64,000 nt of DNA from Glossina fuscipes (taxonomy: Eukaryota > Arthropoda > Insecta > Diptera > Glossinidae): positions 6,539,936 through 6,603,935 of the forward strand of contig NW_023998417.1 of NCBI RefSeq assembly GCF_014805625.2, given 5' to 3'. A program made the position numbers and the translations under genes. Positions 61,601 to 64,000 of the stretch are shown in pieces (the first letter of the stretch is position 1; each line of letters begins with the position of its first letter). A model generated the notes under the pieces. The model had not been told where the DNA came from. It searched no databases and saw nothing but the letters and a program-made list of their open reading frames with translations.

Positions 61601-63740
61601 ATTTCCCTTTGCCTTCATCATAAAAAACTACAGGCTGGACTTTGTTGCCACTTTTGCTTTGTTTGCTTTTGATGAGAGCCCCTTGGCATGCTTGCATCTA
61701 AGTAAAAGACCGATTTTATACTAAATTACTTACACGACCAATTTTCTTCACAGAATATCAGAACTTGGAGACTTATGCCATATAAGAATTAATTTTTCAT
61801 TAACACCTTTTTATGAGGTGCGTTCCAGAAAATAGACTTACACTGCCATGCTATGCAGATTTACTTTGGCCTGTGGTTGACGGATGTCCGTGATTCGAAC
61901 AAAGCTTAATATAAATTTCTCAGGGGCTCCCAATTACAGTAAAAATGTTTGTACAAACGCACATACTCTATGTACACATATATATATACAGGTTTATATA
62001 TTTTTGAGGTATTATTTTTTTTTTTTATTTTTATTTTTTTTTTTGTTTTAATAGTTTTTAAGCAGCAGCTGCTTCACAAACCTCTAACAAAACTACCAAA
62101 TAAAAAAGCCATCGATTTTTGTTCTTTTGTATGCAATAATTTCTAAATATTTTTGCTATTTATTTGAGTTTTAAAATTGTCATGATATGCACCCAATGGG
62201 TTGCAAAACTATCTCACTTAAGTCATAGAAAATTCGAAACTTTAACAAACTTAAATTTTTTTAAATTTTTATTTCAAATGACTAAAGAGAAAAAAAAAAA
62301 ACCGAACCGCATTGTTTTAATTATATTTTCGCTTTAAATGTAATTAAATGCATACTTAACTGGACGAAAGATACATGTGCGTTTAATGCACATCAGCTTT
62401 TGCGAATAATTCACAAAATTTTTGTGGTTTTCATAAAAAAGAAGTGTATATACGTACACATGTTACAATTAAATCATATCTCACAAGACTAAGAGTAATA
62501 GGAGGGTATGAAAATAAATGAAAGGAAATGAGACAGATGTCCCAGAATCATGGATGCGCTTAAGCTCTAAGTCGTATACACTAAATTATAAAGTTTAAAT
62601 TTATAAAGTTTTTAAAAGTAAAGTTCTATGTGTGTGTGTGTGTGTGTGTGTTACACATATAATCTACAATTCCCCAAATCTCTTATCACTCGCTCTATAG
62701 AGATAGTGTGTAATGAATGAATTGTCGCGTGAAAGAACTACTGGCCTCAAAAAAATGTCTTTGCAGTGACATCTATTGGTGAAAATGATAAAGTACACAA
62801 CTGTTACATTGTATCATTTTGATCTTTCTCTTTATAAAATATCAACTTTCCATTTAGTATTATTAAGTTATTCAGTGCATACAGACATTAATCATGGAAC
62901 GCTCAAAATTACATTTTTGACAACAATGGCCTGGAGAATCAAAGAAGTTCGAAAACAATGCGTTGCAAGACTTGTTTAAGGGAAATCAAGCTCAAACTCT
63001 CAAAAAGCTTTCAAACAACTTAGCAGTTAATTCATCAACTACTTCTTGACATTTACATGCGATAGGAAAAATCTAGAAGAAGGAAAAAAGACTACCATAC
63101 GAATTGACTAAGAATGCCATTACGAAACGTTTCAACATCACGGTTTCATTGCTTGCCCGGCAAAGTTGTTTTCTATGACTGGCTGTCACTTGTCGGCTGC
63201 GGGAAACATACACGCAGGAAGAGCGCTTTAGCTTATAATCTATAAATGGCTCTAATTATTGTGTTCACAGACTTGTAGTTCCCACGAATTGGGAAAAAAA
63301 GTTTTTGTCCATGACCGAATAGATTGGGACGAACTATTTTCAACATCCATTTATTGTCGTGAACTAAGACTACATACGGCAAGTGCCAGCCTGATTCCGA
63401 ATTTTCGCGATAACAGACGAACAGTGCTCAAAGTCTTACACTAATCAAATATTTATACATTTCCTATAATCTCTGGCACCTATAATTGCATGTTACAAAC
63501 AGGGATCTAGTCCTCTCCACCTCCTTCTTCTACACTGTACGTATAATTTTAAAATCAGGCCAAATTGAAGCAAAAAATTCTCTGAAAATGTATTCAACTT
63601 ACATATGCTGGTACACCGCCTTCACCACGTGTCGTATCACCTCCGGCTTCTGTATGCGATGACCAATTGATGACTCCATAATTGAATATAGCGTAGGTGT
63701 AAACTTCATCGGTCGCCAAAACCATTTGAAATGTGTTTGT
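52498..63740 (-). CDS. mesh: Mesh, smooth septate junction protein, gene span (3' exons, two alternative ends)
   Basis: Eleven exons plus one alternative last exon, all phase-continuous. The main form has 1122 visible residues, the alternative 899. Domain order in visible numbering: NIDO C-terminal part 1-103, IPT/TIG-like 104-190, linker 190-330, AMOP about 330-480 (Cys-rich), vWD about 490-780 starting at [11 protein letters not shown], Sushi about 788-843, transmembrane 854-877, cytoplasmic tail to STEV. This order is that of insect Mesh, which with Ssk and Tsp2A builds smooth septate junctions in the midgut (established for Drosophila). The N-terminus and signal peptide lie right of the window. 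It is convergent with Gycbeta100B across 13.5 kb. The sushi exon donor can join either of two last exons. Confidence 0.93.
52662..54210 (-). other. mesh: mesh 3' UTR of main form and intron of alternative form
   Basis: Follows the main stop codon and precedes the alternative last exon. A candidate AATAAA lies at 53883-53878. Otherwise AT-rich without recognisable features. Confidence 0.6.
53878..53883 (-). promoter_or_regulatory. mesh: Candidate mesh (main form) poly(A) signal
   Basis: AATAAA on the minus strand about 330 bases after the main stop codon. Confidence 0.35.
54211..55043 (-). CDS. mesh: mesh main terminal exon: transmembrane helix and long cytoplasmic tail
   Basis: Acceptor CGACTTGAAG/GTGAAG. 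Reads EVYYTRR, then a hydrophobic helix ([19 protein letters not shown] to IVCGAY), a basic stop-transfer patch RFRQKQLK and a tail of about 245 residues with acidic and Ser-rich segments ([15 protein letters not shown]). The last four residues, STEV, fit a class I PDZ ligand (S/T-x-hydrophobic). Stop TAG at 54213-54211. The tail should face the cytoplasm at the junction. Confidence 0.92.
55120..55307 (-). CDS. mesh: mesh exon: Sushi (CCP) domain
   Basis: Acceptor ACTTGATGAAG/ACGTAT, donor GTCTTC/GTAAGT. 62 codons with [29 protein letters not shown] and [13 protein letters not shown]: four Cys and a Trp in Sushi spacing. It ends with one base that is completed by GT in either last exon. Confidence 0.93.
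55367..55785 (-). CDS. mesh: mesh exon: vWD domain, second half
   Basis: Acceptor TATTTTTAG/AATAAA, donor TCCAA/GTAAGT. Reads [18 protein letters not shown], the GLFGN-type vWD motif, then [20 protein letters not shown]. The preceding intron is 53 bp. Confidence 0.93.
55839..56583 (-). CDS. mesh: mesh exon: AMOP second half and vWD domain
   Basis: Acceptor AATTGTATAG/AGGTCA, donor TTTATA/GTAAGT, 248 codons, leaves phase 0. AMOP continues with [10 protein letters not shown] and FYSCCFW. The vWD domain begins [19 protein letters not shown]; GDPHxxTFDG is its hallmark. A Thr-rich loop NTTTT carries a possible glycosylation site. Confidence 0.94.
56648..56806 (-). CDS. mesh: mesh exon: AMOP domain, first half
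   Basis: Acceptor GTTGTTTAG/AAATTT (65 bp intron), donor CCTAC/GTAGGT. Reads [20 protein letters not shown] and later [21 protein letters not shown] and the spaced Cys are characteristic of AMOP. Confidence 0.91.
56872..56994 (-). CDS. mesh: mesh exon: Trp-rich lead-in to AMOP
   Basis: Acceptor TTACAG/TATATT, donor TTAAG/GTAAGT. Reads [19 protein letters not shown] and [16 protein letters not shown], the aromatic stretch that opens AMOP-type regions. Confidence 0.9.
56995..58918 (-). other. mesh: mesh 1.9 kb intron
   Basis: Contains one dispersed-repeat copy (about 58220-58440). A short - strand ORF at 57542-57802 has no matching splice sites and is ignored. Confidence 0.65.
58220..58440. 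repeat. Dispersed repeat copy, opposite orientation
   Basis: Contains GGCGTTCGATCTCGGGATAA, AACACGTCAGTGTACCGGAT, GACGAATAGACAAGCTTAAG, TTCAGAAAGTGATTTTGAAG and CCTTCTGGCAGTTGTACACA. AACATGTCAGTGTAACGAAT in the 48230 copy matches its second block. Confidence 0.5.
58919..59092 (-). CDS. mesh: mesh exon: linker before AMOP
   Basis: Acceptor GTATTTAG/CCCTCAG, chosen because its phase fits the previous exon; the AG seven bases further in does not. Donor AGTCC/GTAAGT. Reads [20 protein letters not shown] and [18 protein letters not shown]. Confidence 0.88.
59175..59337 (-). CDS. mesh: mesh exon: linker after IPT domain
   Basis: Acceptor GCTTCTTAG/AAACTC, donor ATACA/GTGAGT. Reads [18 protein letters not shown], then [20 protein letters not shown] and [10 protein letters not shown]. 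Two potential N-glycosylation sites (NLT is one). Confidence 0.88.
59421..59678 (-). CDS. mesh: mesh exon: IPT/TIG-like domain
   Basis: Acceptor TTACTTTCAG/ATGCTT, donor TTTGTTG/GTATGT. Reads [29 protein letters not shown] and [12 protein letters not shown]-x3-G-x3-GGT-x-VNITG is the immunoglobulin-like IPT/TIG signature. Confidence 0.9.
59679..60919 (-). other. mesh: mesh 1.2 kb intron with tRNA-like sequence
   Basis: Holds the tRNA-like element (60389-60461) and a TA run (59984-60004). Confidence 0.65.
60389..60461 (+). repeat. tRNA-like sequence, possible SINE head
   Basis: 73 nt with a perfect seven-pair acceptor-like stem (CTATCGC 60389-60395 with GCGATAG 60455-60461), an A-box-like TTAGCTCAAGCG (60396-60407) and a B-box GGTTCGAATC (60440-60449). 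The D and anticodon arms do not fold well: a GACT/AGTC stem leaves a 10-base loop. It is therefore more likely a tRNA-derived element or decayed tRNA than a working tRNA. It lies in the mesh intron 59679-60919. Confidence 0.4.
60920..61088 (-). CDS. mesh: mesh exon: end of NIDO domain
   Basis: Acceptor GTGATTGCAG/GTTGGT, donor GATATTG/GTAAGT. Reads [19 protein letters not shown] and [18 protein letters not shown]; the VGFNAGNGT motif typically ends the NIDO fold. Leaves phase 1. Confidence 0.91.
61089..63602 (-). other. mesh: mesh 2.5 kb intron
   Basis: Holds T runs near 62009-62044, a TG array (62629-62651) and a stretch of slightly higher GC at 63120-63440 without recognisable coding content. 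Confidence 0.6.
62629..62651. repeat. TG microsatellite
   Basis: (TG)n of about 23 bases in a mesh intron. Confidence 0.9.
63603..63740 (-). CDS. mesh: mesh exon: NIDO domain part
   Basis: Acceptor TTCATTTTAG/ACAAAC, donor GCATAT/GTAAGT, 46 codons, phase 0 at both ends. Reads [20 protein letters not shown] and later [14 protein letters not shown], a NIDO-type beta region. This is the most upstream mesh exon seen; 63741-64000 holds none. Confidence 0.9.
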
Positions 63741-64000
63741 CTAAAATGAATATAAATATCAATTAATTTAACATATTTGCATATAAATAGGCTCTGTCTA
63801 CATGTACAATTACATGGTACACACATTGTATTCAAAAATCATATAATTTTTAGGAAAAAAACCAAAAAAATTTGCATTAATTACATGATAATGACAACAT
63901 TAAACACCAAAATGTTTTTCAAATTATAAACTTTGGCATGAAAATCAATCTCAAATTAATTTGATTCTAATAAAATTTATAATTTATTTGCAAACCTAAT
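63741..64000 (-). other. mesh: mesh intron running out of the window
   Basis: AT-rich; no exon seen before the right edge. Confidence 0.6.

Noticed and set aside
63120..63440. GC-richer stretch in a mesh intron considered as an exon
   Set aside because: No open frame with matching phase and splice sites to 63603 or 61088; adjacent exons already join in phase 0.

Overview
The window looks like chromosomal DNA of a higher fly (Diptera, Schizophora; the genus cannot be told from sequence alone). The reasons are AT-rich introns full of homopolymer and TA/CT/CA microsatellites, very short 70-80 bp introns next to multi-kb ones, GTAAGT-type donors, and protein sequences that read as fly orthologues. 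No bacterial, viral or CRISPR-like content was seen. Exon limits below were set by hand from GT/AG sites and phase continuity; no alignment could be run.

Layout. (1) 272-38975, + strand: the 3' half of the soluble guanylate cyclase beta-1 subunit gene (Gycbeta100B type). Five coding exons cover the signalling coiled coil, the catalytic domain and a 97-residue low-complexity tail; the haem-binding N-terminus lies left of the window. Its last intron is 26.5 kb. (2) 12336-34288, - strand, entirely inside that intron: a complete nine-exon gene for a 455-residue ankyrin-repeat/SOCS-box (ASB-like) protein, probably a substrate receptor of a Cullin-RING E3 ligase. (3) 38976-52497: a 13.5 kb tail-to-tail intergenic interval with only repeats. 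(4) 52498-63740, - strand: the 3' part of mesh, a smooth septate junction membrane protein (NIDO end, IPT/TIG-like, AMOP, vWD, Sushi, transmembrane, cytoplasmic tail), 5' end beyond the right edge. It has two alternative, phase-matched terminal exons, each with its own transmembrane helix.

Main points of interest: the two mesh terminal exons look like a duplicated exon and only one ends in a PDZ-ligand motif; the catalytic-domain exon of about 24 codons expected between the first two visible cyclase exons is absent from a homopolymer-rich 263 bp interval, probably an assembly loss that leaves the frame open; a 47 bp exact duplication flanks the only N gap, so that gap is probably an unmerged contig overlap. 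The introns hold a mariner transposase relic, a tRNA-like sequence that may be a SINE head, a dispersed repeat family with at least nine copies, and several degenerate tandem arrays.

How the genes relate: cGMP signalling (cyclase), probable ubiquitin-ligase adaptor (ASB-like) and gut epithelial junction (mesh) have no evident common pathway. Their arrangement is nested-antisense plus convergent neighbours, not a functional cluster.
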